Numbered from the stretch's first letter, positions 53,821 to 63,588 are shown. The stretch is DNA of 64,000 nucleotides from Acetobacter peroxydans (GCF_006539345.1 NZ_BJMV01000001.1:372001-436000), one strand, 5' to 3'. Translations and numbers: made by a program. Notes: generated from the sequence alone by a model not told the origin.

Positions 53821-54059
53821 GCGGGCACCTCAATGGCGTAGTCTTCGATAACCAGATTGGCCAGCAGATTCTTGGCCATGTCTTCCGCCGTCTTGCGGGC
53901 TTCTTCCGCAGTGCAGTCCTGCAGGTCGAGCTCAATCACCTTGCCTACGCGCACATCCCTGGCGTTGCCAAACCCAAGGGTATGCAGGGCATGGCCAATG
54001 GCCTTTCCCTGCGGATCCAGAACACCGTCTTTCAGCATGACGGTCACACGTACCTTCAT
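53817..54059 (-). CDS. purS: Phosphoribosylformylglycinamidine synthase, PurS subunit
   Basis: An 80-residue structural subunit that bridges PurL and PurQ. It has the typical MKVRVTVMLKDGVLDPQGKAI start, the LGFGNARDVRVGKVIELDL strand and the AEDMAKNLLANLVIEDYAIE end. The ATG at 54059 is preceded by GGGAGC. It starts 28 bases after purC. Confidence 0.97.
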   Translation of the reverse strand: MKVRVTVMLKDGVLDPQGKAIGHALHTLGFGNARDVRVGKVIELDLQDCTAEEARKTAEDMAKNLLANLVIEDYAIEVPA

Positions 54060-54087
54060 TCTCAGCTCCCGTTGCCGCACGCGGCTT

Positions 54088-54855
54088 TTACTGTACCGTT
54101 TCCGGGCCTCTCATGTCGCCCCCTGCCCCGTTTTCGGGCAGAATTCCCATGCGGCGCGCTACTTCCTGATACGCTTCCTTGACATTGCCAAGGTCACGGC
54201 GGAAGCGGTCCTTATCCAGTTTTTCGTTTGTCTGGGTGTCCCACAGGCGGCAATTATCGGGCGAAATTTCGTCCGCCAGCACAATCCGCATTTCTTCGCC
54301 TTCCCAGCAGCGGCCGAACTCCAGCTTGAAATCGACAAGCTGGATGCCAATACCGCTGAACAGGCCGCACAGGAAGTCGTTCACGCGCATGGCCATGCCT
54401 GTGATGTCTTCCATGTCATGCGCACAGGCCCAGCCGAAGGCGATGATGTGGTCTTCCGATACCAGCGGGTCGCCCAGTTCATCGTTCTTGTAATAGAATT
54501 CAACAATAGGGCGCGGCAGACGCTGCCCTTCGGGAATGCCGAACCGCTTGGAGATGCTGCCCGCCGCGATATTGCGCACCACTACTTCCAGCGGAATGAT
54601 TTCGACTTCCTTGACCAACTGCTCGCGCATGTTGATACGCCGGATGAAGTGCGTGGGAATGCCGATTTCCTGCAACCGCAGCATCAGGTGTTCGCTGATG
54701 CGGTTGTTCAGTACGCCCTTGCCGGTAATGATGCCGGTTTTCGCGCCGTTTCCAGCCGTGGCATCATCCTTGAAATACTGTACGAGCGTGCCCGGTTCGG
54801 GGCCTTCAAAAAGGATTTTTGCTTTACCTTCATAAAGCTGCCTACGGCGGGCCAT
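54088..54855 (-). CDS. purC: SAICAR synthase
   Basis: Joins aspartate to CAIR in purine synthesis. The 255 residues show the family's [27 protein letters not shown] start, [18 protein letters not shown] and [14 protein letters not shown]. The N-terminal [12 protein letters not shown] is typical. It is the first gene after a 150-base gap following purB; the gap holds a hairpin and a weak terminator-like element, so purC may have its own promoter. Confidence 0.97.
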   Translation of the reverse strand: MARRRQLYEGKAKILFEGPEPGTLVQYFKDDATAGNGAKTGIITGKGVLNNRISEHLMLRLQEIGIPTHFIRRINMREQLVKEVEIIPLEVVVRNIAAGSISKRFGIPEGQRLPRPIVEFYYKNDELGDPLVSEDHIIAFGWACAHDMEDITGMAMRVNDFLCGLFSGIGIQLVDFKLEFGRCWEGEEMRIVLADEISPDNCRLWDTQTNEKLDKDRFRRDLGNVKEAYQEVARRMGILPENGAGGDMRGPETVQ

Positions 54856-54911
54856 GATGATCCTTACCTATCGTGTCAGACCAGACCGGCTGATAGCCGA
54901 CTGGAAGATAT

Positions 54912-54931
54912 GAAAAACCCGCCGTGGCGGT
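54912..54931 (-). terminator. Weak terminator-like element between purB and purC
   Basis: On the minus strand a short CCGCC/GGCGG stem with a very small loop is followed by TTTTT. The stem is short, so it is a candidate for partial termination or attenuation only. Confidence 0.4.
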
Positions 54932-54966
54932 ACGCTGGAAGCACGTCCGGCTTTCATAGCAGGATT

Positions 54967-54992
54967 ACCGCGCGTGCGATACGCCGCGCGGT
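54967..54992. repeat. GC-rich 8-bp hairpin just downstream of purB
   Basis: The arms ACCGCGCG and CGCGCGGT flank a 10-base loop, 14 bases past the purB stop. No T-tract follows directly. It may protect the purB 3' end or mark a processing site before the purC part. Confidence 0.5.
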
Positions 54993-55005
54993 TCCTGTGC
55001 CGTGT

Positions 55006-56355
55006 TTAGTGCTGCGGCCCGGTTTCACCAAAGATTTTTTCGTACTGCGTGTCGATCGCACGCAGGTGCTGGCGGCTGTCCATGGCGGCGTCGAGCACAT
55101 CGGCGCTGACACGGCCAGAAATCTCGGGGTCAGCATCCAGGTTCTGGCGGAAAGTTTTGCCATCCGGGGTGCCGAGCTTCGTCCAGGTTTCCATGGCGTT
55201 GCGCTGCACGATCCGATAGGCATCCTCGCGGGAAAGACCGGCTTTGGCCAGCGCCAGGAGCACTTCACCGGAATGGACAACCCCGCCCAGGCTTTCAATG
55301 TTGGCGGCCATACGTTCGGGGTACACCACCAGCTTGGACATCATGCCCGACAGGCGTGCCAGCGCGAAATCCAGCCCGATGGTGGCGTCGGGGCAGATGT
55401 TGCGTTCGACCGAGGAGTGGCTGATGTCGCGCTCATGCCATAGAGCTACGTTTTCCAGCGCGGGAACGACAGCCGAGCGCACGAGGCGGGCAAGGCCGGT
55501 CAGGTTTTCCGTCAGCACCGGGTTGCGCTTGTGGGGCATGGCCGAAGAGCCCTTTTGCCCCGGATGGAAAAATTCCTCGGCTTCACGCACTTCGGAGCGC
55601 TGGAGGTGCCGCACTTCCGTTGCCAGACGTTCAATGCCGCTGGCGATAACGGCCAGCGCACAGAAGAAAGCGGCATGACGGTCACGCGGGATAACCTGGG
55701 TCGAAACAGTCTCGGCCTGCAGGCCCAGCCGTTCGGCCACAAAGGATTCCACGCGAGGGTCGAGATGGGCGTAGGTGCCCACCGCGCCGGAAATGGCGCA
55801 GGTAGCGATTTCAGCGCGCGCGGTTTCAAGCCGCTGGCGGTTGCGGGCAAACTCGGCATAGTGCCCGGCCAGCTTCAGGCCGAAGGAAGTGGGCTCGGCA
55901 TGAATGCCATGGCTGCGCCCGATGGTGAGCGTGTGCTTGTGTTCGAATGCACGGGCCTTCAGTGCGGCCAGAACGTCGTCCAGATCCTTGAGCAGCAGGT
56001 CTGTAGCCTGCACAAGCTGAACGGACAGGCACGTATCAAGCACGTCGGACGAGGTCATGCCCAGATGCACGAAACGGCTTTCCGGGCCAACCTTTTCGGC
56101 CAGCCAGGTCAGGAAGGCGATGACATCATGACGGGTTTCGGCCTCGATCTCGTCAATACGGGCAAGATCGGCTTCGGAAAAGGCGGCCATGGCGGCGTTG
56201 CCCTTCTCGCGCACAACCTTGGCGGCATCCTTGGGAACCGTGCCGTATTCCGCCATGGCTTCGCAGGCGAGCGCCTCGATCTCAAACCAGATGCGGTAAC
56301 GGTTTTCGGGTGACCAGATGGCGGCCATGACGGGGCGGGTATAGCGCGGCACCAT
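55006..56355 (-). CDS. purB: Adenylosuccinate lyase
   Basis: Cleaves SAICAR to AICAR (after PurC) and adenylosuccinate to AMP. The fumarase/lyase signature is [17 protein letters not shown], with the catalytic Ser in the flexible loop; [14 protein letters not shown] and the [12 protein letters not shown] block are also present. There are 449 residues from ATG 56355 ([15 protein letters not shown]), the conserved PurB start. It is the first gene of the minus-strand purine series. Confidence 0.97.
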   Translation of the reverse strand: MVPRYTRPVMAAIWSPENRYRIWFEIEALACEAMAEYGTVPKDAAKVVREKGNAAMAAFSEADLARIDEIEAETRHDVIAFLTWLAEKVGPESRFVHLGMTSSDVLDTCLSVQLVQATDLLLKDLDDVLAALKARAFEHKHTLTIGRSHGIHAEPTSFGLKLAGHYAEFARNRQRLETARAEIATCAISGAVGTYAHLDPRVESFVAERLGLQAETVSTQVIPRDRHAAFFCALAVIASGIERLATEVRHLQRSEVREAEEFFHPGQKGSSAMPHKRNPVLTENLTGLARLVRSAVVPALENVALWHERDISHSSVERNICPDATIGLDFALARLSGMMSKLVVYPERMAANIESLGGVVHSGEVLLALAKAGLSREDAYRIVQRNAMETWTKLGTPDGKTFRQNLDADPEISGRVSADVLDAAMDSRQHLRAIDTQYEKIFGETGPQH

Positions 56356-56532
56356 AACGCGGGTTTCCTTACTAATCAGAACATGAAGGTCCAAACGGTG
56401 GCGTCTCTCTAGCGGATTTCCGCGCGGGCGTCTGCCATCAAAGCGGAAAACTTTGACTTTTTCACCGGCTTACCGGATTTCTCTGGGCTCGGAGCATAAG
56501 TTTGCGCCGGAAACTCAGGAATTGGAGCTGTC

Positions 56533-57144
56533 GTGTCAGGTTTTTTGCAATCTGTTAGCCTGCCCGCCGCTGTCGCTTTCCTGCAGGTTGTCATGATCGA
56601 TGTGACTCTTGCCGGAGATAACGCGGTTGTTATCGGCATGGCGGTGCGTAACCTTGCCCGGCATGAACGGCAGAGGGCCATTTTCATCGGGGTGGGGTTT
56701 GCCGCTGTCATCCGTATTCTGCTGGCGCTGGTAGCTGTCAGGTTATTGGCCATTATCGGACTGACACTGGCGGGCGGACTTCTGCTTCTGTGGGTGTGCT
56801 GGCGGATGTACCGCGAAATGCATGAGGGCGACGGGGGGCCTGAGGCGGGAGCACCGTCGCCCGGCGGACTTGGGAAGGCGATTGTGCGGATCGTGATTGC
56901 CGATCTGTCCATGAGCCTGGACAATGTGTTGGCCGTTGCGGGGGCTGCGCGCGAGCATCCCGGGATTATGGTTATGGGGCTGGCGCTGTCCGTGCTGCTG
57001 ATGGGACTTGCCGCATCGCTGATCGCCCGCCTGCTTGAGCGTTATAAATGGATTGCCTGGGTAGGCCTGCTGATTGTTCTGGCTGTTGCGCTGGAACTGA
57101 TTTTCAAAGGCGGGGGTGAAATCTGGGGCCACATCGACCACTGA
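56533..57144 (+). CDS. TerC/YjbE-family integral membrane protein
   Basis: A 203-residue inner-membrane protein with six to seven predicted spans. The paired metal-site motifs of the TerC family are visible in VMIDVTLAGDNAVVIGMA and IADLSMSLDNVLAVAG (acidic residues plus Asn within membrane segments). Family members export manganese or other metals. It starts at GTG after GGAG. I looked for a yybP-ykoY manganese riboswitch in the 177 bases before it and saw no convincing match. Confidence 0.88.
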   Translation: MSGFLQSVSLPAAVAFLQVVMIDVTLAGDNAVVIGMAVRNLARHERQRAIFIGVGFAAVIRILLALVAVRLLAIIGLTLAGGLLLLWVCWRMYREMHEGDGGPEAGAPSPGGLGKAIVRIVIADLSMSLDNVLAVAGAAREHPGIMVMGLALSVLLMGLAASLIARLLERYKWIAWVGLLIVLAVALELIFKGGGEIWGHIDH

Positions 57145-57201
57145 CACAGGCCGGGCCGCAAGGGGCTTGCGCCAGAACAGGAAACAGGGTGACGTCTGAG
57201 C

Positions 57202-59175
57202 ATGACACGTTTGCACGCCGCACGCTGGCGGGGTTGGGCCGCTATGGCCCTGACCATCGCTCTTCTGGGAGGCCCTGCATCAGTCTTTGCTGCGGATGAG
57301 CCTGCCTCGCCCGCTGATGGGGACGACCTTTATACAGCGCCCGACCTCGATCTGTCCGTGCCGACTGCCCGTGCCGCGAATGGCAGTCTGGCTGATCGGC
57401 TACATTTCTGGCTCAGGCTGGTAGGGCCGGAGCGCGCTTCCGTACAGGATTACGCAGATTTTCTGGCCAACGGCCCAGCATGGCCGCGCCGGTCGCTGAT
57501 CACTGCGCGCATGGAGCAGGCCCTGCTGACGGAAACCGACCCGGCCGTTGTCAGTGAGGTCTGCCGCACGCAACCGCTGGCTACGGCGGCAGCACTGGCA
57601 TATTGCGCGCAACAGGCCCCAGGTCTGGCAACCCGTTTGGCGGATGAGGCCGGGCGAGCGTGGCAGAATGGCAATGACGCCGCGCCCCCTGCCCGTCTGC
57701 TTGCCGAGCAGTTTCCTTCCGCTATAACGCCCGCTGCATCCTGGGCACGTTTTGACCGTGAGGAACGTGCAGGTCTTACGGAAGCAGCCCGCCGGACACT
57801 GCCGTATCTGGAGGCAGACAAGCAGGCTCTGGCTCGTGCCCGGCTGGCTTTCCGCACCGGTGAGGCTGATGCGCAGACACAGGCGGATGCGCTGCCTGCG
57901 TCGGTCAGATCAGACAGTTTTCTGGTGCTTGATCATGCGCGCTGGCTGCGGCAGCAGCAGCGTTACGATGAAGCTGTGGCCCTGTGGGCGGCAGCAGGCA
58001 ATGCCGCTGAGCAAGCCGCCCCGCCCGCGCTATTCTGGCGTGAGCGCGAAACTCTGGCTCGCGAGCTTTTGCAGACGGGCCGCGCAACAGATGCCCTGAG
58101 TGTTGCCGATGATCCGGTGATAGGTGGCAGCGGGCGGCTGGATTCCCGTTTTCTGTGCGGGTGGATTGCCCTGCGGTTCGGGCATGACGCGGCGCGGGCA
58201 GCAGATTTTTTTATGCCGCTTTCGCAGTCCTCGTCCCTGATCAGCAAAAGCCGAGGTTTGTACTGGCTGGCTCGTGCATACGCTCAGGCCGGAAACGACG
58301 ACGAATACCATGCCACCCTCAAAAGGGCTGCTGCATTCCCGACCACATTCTATGGCCAATTGGCGGGAGCCCTGCTTGAAGGACAGGATCAGGCTCTGCT
58401 CAAGCCCTCTTACGTGGCAGATATAACCCGGCGTGGCCTGCGTGGGATACCTTCGTCTGACGAGAGTGTGGATGAGGCATTGGATGCCAAAGAGTTGGCT
58501 CAGGCAGCAGCTTTGCTGGTCTCATGGGGCGACAGGCCCCATGCGCGTGATTTTCTGCAAATGCTGGCGGACCAGACCTCAGGAGCTGTGGCTTTGCGTG
58601 GATTGTCGGCTCTGGCGCAACGGCTTGATCTGCCTGACATCGCCGTAACCGCTGCGCGTAAGGCCGGGCGCGATGGCGTTCTGCTGCGTTCGGGCTGGCC
58701 GGTCCCCTATTCCATCCCTGAGAATGCTCTGCCCACAGGGCTGGTTCCGGGCCTTATTCGGCAGGAAAGCAGCTTCAACCCCGATGCCGTCAGCATCTCC
58801 AATGCCATCGGGTTGATGCAGCTCAAGCCGTCCACCGCGGCGGATATGACCCGGCGGGCCGGGCTTGCCCCCTCTGCCGCCAGCGTGACAGGGCTGCACG
58901 ACCCAATGAACAACATTCGGCTGGGTGTTGCGTATCTTGAGCATATTCAGGAACGTTTCGGGCCTGTCGTGCCTTATCTTGCTGCGGCCTATAACGGCGG
59001 GCCGGGGCGGCTGGGGCGCTGGCTGGATGCAATGGGAGATCCCGCGCGGGAGGGCGCCAAGGATGATGTCATGCTCGATTGGATCGAAAGCATTCCTGTG
59101 GCGGAAACCCGGAATTACGTTCAGCGTGTTTGGGAAAACATGATCATTTACAGGGTTACAGGAGAGAGACGATGA
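57202..59175 (+). CDS. slt: Soluble lytic murein transglycosylase (Slt70-like)
   Basis: A periplasmic muramidase, 657 residues, with signal peptide (cleavage near ASVFA-ADEP). A long alpha-helical superhelical domain fills residues 40 to about 500. The C-terminal transglycosylase domain has the catalytic Glu in GLIRQESSFNPDAVS, GLMQLKPSTA and AAYNGGPGRLGRW. It starts 57 bases after the terC-like gene, and its stop overlaps the pgpA start by 4 bases. Confidence 0.94.
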   Translation: MTRLHAARWRGWAAMALTIALLGGPASVFAADEPASPADGDDLYTAPDLDLSVPTARAANGSLADRLHFWLRLVGPERASVQDYADFLANGPAWPRRSLITARMEQALLTETDPAVVSEVCRTQPLATAAALAYCAQQAPGLATRLADEAGRAWQNGNDAAPPARLLAEQFPSAITPAASWARFDREERAGLTEAARRTLPYLEADKQALARARLAFRTGEADAQTQADALPASVRSDSFLVLDHARWLRQQQRYDEAVALWAAAGNAAEQAAPPALFWRERETLARELLQTGRATDALSVADDPVIGGSGRLDSRFLCGWIALRFGHDAARAADFFMPLSQSSSLISKSRGLYWLARAYAQAGNDDEYHATLKRAAAFPTTFYGQLAGALLEGQDQALLKPSYVADITRRGLRGIPSSDESVDEALDAKELAQAAALLVSWGDRPHARDFLQMLADQTSGAVALRGLSALAQRLDLPDIAVTAARKAGRDGVLLRSGWPVPYSIPENALPTGLVPGLIRQESSFNPDAVSISNAIGLMQLKPSTAADMTRRAGLAPSAASVTGLHDPMNNIRLGVAYLEHIQERFGPVVPYLAAAYNGGPGRLGRWLDAMGDPAREGAKDDVMLDWIESIPVAETRNYVQRVWENMIIYRVTGERR

Positions 59176-59699
59176 CACTGGCGCGCTTTGTTGCCACGTT
59201 CGGCGGCTGCGGGCTGTCGCCTCGCGCTCCCGGTACGGTTGGATCTTTCGCCGCACTTGTTCTGGGCGTGCCCATGCTCAAGCGGCCGCGCCTGCTGGTG
59301 TCTTCCGCTATCGCGGCCAGTCTGGTGGGCTGGTGGGCGGCCAATCGCGCCGGGGATGGCGAGGATCATGGCTGGATCGTCATTGATGAGGTGGCGGGCA
59401 TGTGGCTGGCCCTGCTTGGCTGTCTTCCCGCAGGGGAAAATAACTCCTCTCCGTCGTCTGAGGCTCTGTCGGACACGAAGGAGGCACTTCCGGTATCCCG
59501 CAGGCCCTGGCTGCTGCCTCTGTTGGCTTTCGGGTTGTTCCGCCTGTTTGATATTACCAAGCCGGGCCCGGTGGGCAGGCTGGACAAGCGGCATGATGCT
59601 GTGGGGATCATGGGGGATGATATCGTTGCCGGGCTGATGGCGGCGGCCTGCGTAAAGGCTATCAGGGCTCTTCCGTGCCTGCGGGCCGCGCGTCAATAA
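59172..59699 (+). CDS. pgpA: Phosphatidylglycerophosphatase A
   Basis: Dephosphorylates phosphatidylglycerol phosphate to phosphatidylglycerol at the inner membrane. GCGLSPRAPGTVGSFAAL, IDEVAGMWLALLG, FRLFDITKPGPVGRLDKR and GIMGDDIVAGLMAA are the family blocks with the metal-binding acidic residues. A hydrophilic insertion of about 25 residues (AGENNSSPSSEALSDTKEAL) interrupts the middle, unlike E. coli PgpA. There are 175 residues from ATG 59172. Its product is the substrate of Cls. Confidence 0.93.
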   Translation: MTLARFVATFGGCGLSPRAPGTVGSFAALVLGVPMLKRPRLLVSSAIAASLVGWWAANRAGDGEDHGWIVIDEVAGMWLALLGCLPAGENNSSPSSEALSDTKEALPVSRRPWLLPLLAFGLFRLFDITKPGPVGRLDKRHDAVGIMGDDIVAGLMAAACVKAIRALPCLRAARQ

Positions 59700-60244
59700 T
59701 GCGCGACATGCAGCCGTCCCCCCTTCTTTCTGATGAGGCCACGCTTCATGCCGCGATGCTGCGCGAGGCTGAACGGGTGCTTGGGCTGCTGCAAGCGGCT
59801 TCGGCGCGGGTGGTGACAGCGGAAAGCTGCACCGGCGGGCTGGTTGCCTCGGCCCTTACACACTTTCCCGGATCTTCGGATATGACGGAAGGCGGGTTGG
59901 TGACGTATTCCAATACTATGAAAAAAAACCTGCTGGGCGTGCCGAACGAAATACTGGCGCAGCATGGTGCGGTGAGCGAGCCGACCGTTCTGGCCATGGC
60001 GCGCGGCGCTTTGTCTGTCGCATCTCTGGCGCGGCTGAGCGTGGCAATTTCGGGTATTGCCGGGCCGGGCGGCGGCAGTGCCGCAAAGCCCGTTGGGCTG
60101 GTCTGGTTTGTTGTGGCCGATAGGCTCAGTGGTGTGGCAAGGGCAGAAAAACAGGTGTTCTCTGGCACGCGGGAGCAAATCCGCCTTCAGGCGGCGCAAC
60201 ACGCCCTGACAATGGTGGCCGCCAGCCTTTCAGCGCCGGTCTGA
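59699..60244 (+). CDS. pncC: CinA C-terminal-type nicotinamide-nucleotide amidohydrolase
   Basis: Stand-alone CinA C-terminal domain, 181 residues, which deamidates NMN to nicotinic acid mononucleotide in NAD recycling. TAESCTGGLVASALT, GGLVTYSNTMKKNLLGVP, GAVSEPTVLAMARGAL and AISGIAGPGGGSAAKPVGLVW are the family motifs. The first 20 residues are unconserved; ATG 59708 is the alternative start. It begins at the pgpA stop. Confidence 0.9.
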   Translation: MRDMQPSPLLSDEATLHAAMLREAERVLGLLQAASARVVTAESCTGGLVASALTHFPGSSDMTEGGLVTYSNTMKKNLLGVPNEILAQHGAVSEPTVLAMARGALSVASLARLSVAISGIAGPGGGSAAKPVGLVWFVVADRLSGVARAEKQVFSGTREQIRLQAAQHALTMVAASLSAPV

Positions 60245-60559
60245 GCCCTTGTACCAGCGCCCTGATGAAGCTGGCGGTTGCGGCGTGGCGATACTCTCGG
60301 GAGCTGTCATGCCCGTGCCAGCAGCAATAACGCCTTCTTGCGGCGCTTGCGCCTGTGCGGCTGCCGCCTGACTGGCCTGAATACGGTCGAGGCTCTGACA
60401 GTTTAGCGCATCGGTTTCGTTGCGGCCTCGTTCTGCCATATCACACGGGGTATTCGACTGCGCGGCAGGGTATAGGCCGATATCGGGTGCAGCTTTGGCG
60501 GGGACTGCATAGACCAGCAGCCCCAGGAGAATGGGCGTGGCGGCTGATGCAATGCGCAT
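60230..60559 (-). CDS. Small secreted hypothetical protein
   Basis: A 109-residue protein with a good signal peptide (cleavage near VPAKA-APD). Two Cys in the mature part (PCDMAERG and ALNCQSL) could pair. The remainder is Ala/Gln/Pro-rich low complexity. No family is recognised. It overlaps the pncC end by 15 bases on the opposite strand. Confidence 0.65.
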   Translation of the reverse strand: MRIASAATPILLGLLVYAVPAKAAPDIGLYPAAQSNTPCDMAERGRNETDALNCQSLDRIQASQAAAAQAQAPQEGVIAAGTGMTAPESIATPQPPASSGRWYKGSDRR

Positions 60560-60579
60560 GATAGCTTCCCTTTGCGGTT

Positions 60580-61065
60580 TCAGAGCGCGGGTTTGCTGTC
60601 CGGCATCGGCGCGCCCATCATTGTTGCTCCCTGCGGTGGGCCATAGACATCACGAGCCCGCTTGATGAAGGCAGAGACCATCAGGCGTGTGGCTTCCGTG
60701 AAAACGACGCCAATCGCCATTTGCAGGATACGGGAGCTGAATTCGAAATCGACAAAAAATTCGACAAGACACCCCTGCGGGTCAGGGCTGAAACTCCAGA
60801 CATTGCGCAGGTAGCGAAACGGCCCCTTTTCGTACTGCACCGTAATTGTGCCGGGGCGTTCCAGCGATACGCGAGACGTAAAGCTTTCACGAAACGGGCC
60901 GAACCCGATGGTCAGGTCGGCCACCAGTTCGGAAGCTGTCTGCGTCCGCACCCTGGCGGCCGCGCACCAGGGCAGAAATTCAGGGTAACGGCCCACGTCG
61001 GCTACCAGATCGAAAATCTGCTCTGGCTGGTAAGGCAGAACACGCTTTTCTGCGTGTTTGGGCAT
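60580..61065 (-). CDS. RatA/COQ10-type START-like protein
   Basis: A 161-residue single-domain lipid-binding fold of the polyketide-cyclase/COQ10 family. FDLVADVGRYPEFLPWC, FGPFRESFTSRVSLERP, VQYEKGPFRYLRNVWSF and VEFFVDFEFSSRILQMA are the family blocks. In alphaproteobacteria it is usually placed downstream of lipA, as here (2 bases). Mitochondrial COQ10 binds ubiquinone, and E. coli RatA was described as a ribosome-association toxin. The ubiquinone role is the more likely for this group. Confidence 0.88.
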   Translation of the reverse strand: MPKHAEKRVLPYQPEQIFDLVADVGRYPEFLPWCAAARVRTQTASELVADLTIGFGPFRESFTSRVSLERPGTITVQYEKGPFRYLRNVWSFSPDPQGCLVEFFVDFEFSSRILQMAIGVVFTEATRLMVSAFIKRARDVYGPPQGATMMGAPMPDSKPAL

Positions 61066-61067
61066 TA

Positions 61068-62039
61068 TTACATCTCCTTCAGGCGTGCGGCGCGCGCCTC
61101 ACGCAGGGCGGCGAAGTCACTGTCAGCATGGTATGAAGAGCGGGTGAGCGGACTGGCACTGACCTGCAGGAACCCCTTTACCCGTGCCATACCGCCATAG
61201 TCCTCAAATTCCTCCGGCGTGACAAACCGCGCGACCGGCGCATGTTTGACCGTTGGTTGCAGATACTGACCCATGGTGATGAAGTCTACATCCGCCACGC
61301 GCAGATCGTCCATGACCTGCGCGAGTTCCATTTTTTCTTCTCCCAGCCCCAGCATCAAGCCGGATTTGGTGAAAATGGAAGGGTCAAGCTGCTTTACACG
61401 GTCGAGAAGCCTGAGAGACTGATAGTAACGCGCGCCGGGCCTGATCGTAGGGTAAAGCCGTGGAACGGTTTCCAGATTATGGTTGAAAACATCGGGCCGC
61501 GCTTCAACAACAACTTCCAAAGCATTGTTTTTACGCAAAAAATCCGGCGTCAGAATTTCTATGGTGGTCTGGGGAGCGACCGTGCGGATGGCTTTGATGA
61601 CCGCAGCAAAATGTGCGGCACCGCCGTCAGCCAGATCGTCCCGATCCACCGAGGTGATCACGACATGGCGCAGGCCCAGCCGTGCTACAGCCTCTGCCAC
61701 ACGCTCCGGCTCACCTGTATCCAGAGGCAGAGGCATACCCGTGCTGACATTGCAGAACGCGCAGGCACGTGTGCAGATTTCCCCCATGATCATCATGGTG
61801 GCGTGCCGTTGTGACCAGCATTCGCCAATATTGGGGCAGGCCGCTTCCTCGCACACCGTGACAAGCTTGTTGTCACGCATCAGGCTGCGGGTCTCGTGAT
61901 AAGTCGGGTGATTGGGCGCCTTGACGCGGATCCACTCTGGCTTGCGGGCAATCGGATTATCAGGCCGATGTGCTTTTTCCGGGTGGCGCAGTTTGGCTGC
62001 GTCTTTCTTGCGATGATCGATTACAACGCGCGTTGGCAT
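61068..62039 (-). CDS. lipA: Lipoyl synthase (radical SAM)
   Basis: Inserts two sulfurs into octanoyl-E2 to make lipoate. The auxiliary cluster cysteines are C63, C68 and C74 ([13 protein letters not shown]), and the radical SAM cysteines are C89, C93 and C96 (CTRACAFC). [10 protein letters not shown] near the end holds the Ser ligand. There are 323 residues. It follows lpd and the E2 gene, whose lipoyl domain is its substrate, on the same strand after a 136-base gap with two strong hairpins. Confidence 0.97.
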   Translation of the reverse strand: MPTRVVIDHRKKDAAKLRHPEKAHRPDNPIARKPEWIRVKAPNHPTYHETRSLMRDNKLVTVCEEAACPNIGECWSQRHATMMIMGEICTRACAFCNVSTGMPLPLDTGEPERVAEAVARLGLRHVVITSVDRDDLADGGAAHFAAVIKAIRTVAPQTTIEILTPDFLRKNNALEVVVEARPDVFNHNLETVPRLYPTIRPGARYYQSLRLLDRVKQLDPSIFTKSGLMLGLGEEKMELAQVMDDLRVADVDFITMGQYLQPTVKHAPVARFVTPEEFEDYGGMARVKGFLQVSASPLTRSSYHADSDFAALREARAARLKEM

Positions 62040-62102
62040 GGTCCTGCCCAATCTTTAACAATAGCCCTACAGAACTGGAACGCTCCGCCCGCCCCGTCAA
62101 GA

Positions 62103-62159
62103 CGGCAGAGCCCGGAGCCGGGGTCTGCCGCCATCACAGGCGCGGGAGATGCGCCTGTG
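62103..62159. repeat. Two back-to-back strong hairpins between lpd and lipA
   Basis: Hairpin 1 (62103-62130) pairs CGGCAGA / TCTGCCG with an inner CCCGG / CCGGG stem. Hairpin 2 (62135-62159) pairs CACAGGCGC / GCGCCTGTG around a 7-base loop. Neither has a T-tract. They could stop 3' exonucleases on the pdh-lpd message or mark an RNA processing site before lipA. Confidence 0.7.
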
Positions 62160-62175
62160 CGGGTATGGCGTGAGC

Positions 62176-63588
62176 CTAAAAGTGCAGCGCGCCACCATAG
62201 GCAGCGAGCACGGCCTCGTGCATGGATTCAGAAATGGTCGGATGAGGGAAAATCGTTTCCGACAGTTCAGCTTCCGTCAGTTCCCCTGTCCGGGCGATGA
62301 CATAGCCTTGAATCATTTCCGTTACTTCCGCACCAATCATATGCGCCCCCAGCAGCTCGCCTGTCGCGTCATCAAAGACGGTTTTGATCAAGCCCGCAGG
62401 TTCGCCCATGGCCAGAGCCTTGCCGTTGGCCAGTAGCGGGAATTTGCCAACGCGAACCTTGTAGCCAGCTTCTTTGGCCCGGGCTTCCGTATAGCCAACC
62501 GATGCAATCTGCGGGCGGCAGTAGGTGCAGCCCGGAATTTTCGTAACATCAATGGGATGCACATGTTTCCCGGCGATTGCCTCGACACACATGACGGCTT
62601 CATGGCTGGCCTTGTGTGCCAGCCAGGGTGCCCCGGCGAGGTCACCAATGGCATAAACTCCGGCCTCACCCGTGCGGCAGAGTTCATCGGTTACGACATG
62701 GGTCCGGTCAACCTTGATCTTGGTGCCTTCCAGGCCGATGTTTTCGACATTCCCGACAATCCCAACGGCGGAAATGATCTTGTCCACCGTGATGGTTTCG
62801 GTCTTGCCGCCCGCTTCCACCGTAATGCTGACGCTGTCGGCGCCTTTCTTGGGCGTTCCGATCTTGGCGTTGGTGAATATTTTAATGCCCTGTTTTTCAA
62901 ACTCTTTATGGGCAATCGCGCTGATCTCCTCATCCTCCACGGGCAGGATTCGTGGCGCGACTTCCACCAAGGTTACTGCGGCCCCCATATTGCGGTAGAA
63001 CGAGGCAAATTCTGTGCCAATGGCCCCCGAGCCGATAACAAGCAGGCTCTTGGGCATTTCTTCGGGCACAAGGGCCTCGCGGTAGGACCAGATAAACTGC
63101 CCATCCGGCTCGAGCCCCGGCAGGATGCGCGCTCTGGCCCCTGTTGCCAGAATGACGTTCTTGGCGGTCAGGGTCTGTGGAGTGCCGCTTTTTTTGCTGA
63201 CCAGCACCTTGCGCCTGCCATTGGCGGCTACGCCGTCCAGCTTACCAAATCCCTCAAAAACAGGGACTTTGGCTTTTTTGAGAAGGTGCGAAACGCCTGA
63301 TGAAAGCTGCTTTGAGACAGCGCGGGAGCGGGCAACTATTTTTTTAAAATCAAAGCTTACCGCGTCAGCCTTGAAGCCATAGCCATCAAGGTCATGTAAA
63401 AGGTGATTGATTTCCGAGGCGCGTAGCAGCGCCTTGGTAGGAATACAGCCCCAGTTCAGGCAGATGCCCCCAAGGTGGGTGGCTTCGACCACCGCGGTGG
63501 ACAGACCCAGCTGGGCGGCGCGCAGCGCCGCCACATAACCGCCGGGGCCACCACCGATAACAACCAGGTCAAAATCGGTCTGGCTCAT
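62176..63588 (-). CDS. lpd: Dihydrolipoyl dehydrogenase (E3)
   Basis: The FAD enzyme reoxidising dihydrolipoyl groups of 2-oxoacid dehydrogenase complexes. The FAD motif GGGPGG is at residues 12-17, the redox disulfide is C43/C48 in GGICLNWGCIPTKALL, the NAD motif is VIGSGAIGTEFASF and the catalytic His-Glu pair is in HPTISESMHEA. There are 470 residues. It lies 27 bases after the E2 gene, so it is probably the E3 of pyruvate dehydrogenase. Confidence 0.97.
   Translation of the reverse strand: MSQTDFDLVVIGGGPGGYVAALRAAQLGLSTAVVEATHLGGICLNWGCIPTKALLRASEINHLLHDLDGYGFKADAVSFDFKKIVARSRAVSKQLSSGVSHLLKKAKVPVFEGFGKLDGVAANGRRKVLVSKKSGTPQTLTAKNVILATGARARILPGLEPDGQFIWSYREALVPEEMPKSLLVIGSGAIGTEFASFYRNMGAAVTLVEVAPRILPVEDEEISAIAHKEFEKQGIKIFTNAKIGTPKKGADSVSITVEAGGKTETITVDKIISAVGIVGNVENIGLEGTKIKVDRTHVVTDELCRTGEAGVYAIGDLAGAPWLAHKASHEAVMCVEAIAGKHVHPIDVTKIPGCTYCRPQIASVGYTEARAKEAGYKVRVGKFPLLANGKALAMGEPAGLIKTVFDDATGELLGAHMIGAEVTEMIQGYVIARTGELTEAELSETIFPHPTISESMHEAVLAAYGGALHF

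Noticed and set aside
56356-56532. yybP-ykoY manganese riboswitch upstream of the terC-like gene
   Set aside because: I could not find the conserved loop motifs or the two-arm layout in the short leader. Only generic stems are visible.
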